Assembly: GCA_018136815.1 (NCBI GenBank)
Contig: CM030933.1
Location: forward strand, 2,046,947-2,110,946
Origin: Isochrysis galbana
Taxonomy: Eukaryota; Haptophyta; Isochrysidales; Isochrysidaceae
DNA length: 64,000 nt
Direction: 5' to 3'
In this document: piece by piece, positions 63,637 through 64,000 of the stretch
Layout: the number at the start of each line of letters is the position of its first letter
Position numbering within the stretch: the stretch's first letter is position 1
Translations under genes and position numbers: made by a program
Notes under the pieces: model-generated
The model's database searches: none
What the model was told of the DNA's origin: nothing
Seen by the model: the letters and a program-made list of their open reading frames with translations, nothing else

Positions 63637-64000
63637 ATGGCGACACCGCCGGAGAAGACCTCAGGCCGCAAGGTGGCGTACAGCCTGTCGAGTGGGAGCA
63701 TGCCGTCGCGAAGGTCGGCCCGTATCAACCGATCCGTCGACGAGCATGAGCCCATCTCTCCACGGTTGGGCGTCTCCCGTGCCCGCGGTGGCAAAACGGC
63801 TGTGCGTCGCCAACTCGAGAACGTCCTCGAGGAGCCGCAGCCCGAGGCGAACGAGGCTGAGGCAAAGGCGACGGAAAGGGCAGCCAAGGCGGCAAAAAGG
63901 CGGGAGGAGAACAAAGAGGCGGCTGATGGTAGCGATGATGATGTGCTGGAGAGGGCCTACCGCTACGAGGTGAATGAGTGCAATGAGATGTTGCGTAAAC
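63637..64000 (+). CDS. N-terminus of an unrecognised basic/acidic protein, cut by window end
   Basis: The frame starts at the ATG in GCCGCCATGG, an excellent eukaryotic initiation context, and stays open for 121 codons to the edge of the window. Residues 1-50 are basic and Ser/Arg-rich (SGSMPSRRSARINRS), the kind of sequence seen in nuclear proteins. Residues 60-105 are a charged, alanine-rich helix (EANEAEAKATERAAKAAKRR) likely to be a coiled coil. An acidic DGSDDD patch then leads into LERAYRYEVNECNEM, which may begin a folded domain. The function is not recognisable from this part. Confidence 0.6.
   Translation, partial: MATPPEKTSGRKVAYSLSSGSMPSRRSARINRSVDEHEPISPRLGVSRARGGKTAVRRQLENVLEEPQPEANEAEAKATERAAKAAKRREENKEAADGSDDDVLERAYRYEVNECNEMLRK

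Overview
The window is nuclear DNA of a unicellular eukaryote, most likely an alga with a secondary plastid; a haptophyte is my best guess, at low confidence. Reasons: spliced genes with short GT-AG introns and one GC-AG intron, compact ORFs in GC-rich DNA, very abundant (CT/GA)n and poly-C/G tracts, several families of non-LTR, hAT and LTR-like elements, and a carrier whose long N-terminus looks like a plastid-targeting leader. No bacterial or organellar features are present.

Layout. 1-2800: repeat debris with no gene I can support. 2815-4520 (-): a five-exon nucleotide-sugar transporter; 5612-6277 (+): an unrecognised 221-aa protein, the two separated by a 600-bp CT microsatellite. 6.6-10.5 kb: truncated retroelements and broken hAT transposase pieces. 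10.7-11.7 kb (-): ankyrin protein with an F-box-like tail. 11.9-15.3 kb: retroelement fragments and two minisatellites. 15.7-18.6 kb (+): three-exon ABCF3/GCN20 homologue. 19.2-25.5 kb (-): a full-length two-ORF non-LTR retrotransposon flanked by a 19-bp target-site duplication. 25.8-29.0 kb (-): a 929-aa protein combining a transglutaminase/NAT-like core, an ASCH-like domain and a TIR-like domain. 29.2-31.1 kb: a deletion derivative of the retrotransposon and an LTR-like element. 33.5-35.8 kb (+): secreted BPI/LBP-like protein. 38.6-39.1 kb (-): RAD6-type E2 enzyme. 45.1-46.7 kb (-): five-exon mitochondrial-carrier-family protein. 48.9-50.1 kb: nested repeats. 50.5-53.0 kb (+): an SUI1 (eIF1-like) domain fused to three ubiquitin-interacting motifs. 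54.2-56.9 kb (+): nine-exon RBBP4/MSI1 histone chaperone. 57.9-60.1 kb: a complete non-autonomous hAT element beside an LTR-like element. 62.7-63.3 kb (-): DUF5522 protein, divergent from a basic N-terminus at 63.6 kb that runs off the window.

The genes are unrelated housekeeping and lineage-specific genes, not an operon or cluster. The strongest unusual points are: (1) non-LTR elements of at least two families whose 3' ends are poly-T, not poly-A, with target-site duplications that fix the ends; (2) the transglutaminase-like/ASCH-like/TIR-like fusion; (3) the SUI1-3xUIM fusion; (4) homopurine/homopyrimidine tracts in front of most genes, in several cases with local duplications of the promoter and first codons. 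Gene models were assembled by eye from splice signals, reading-frame phase and family conservation; no database search or alignment program was run.
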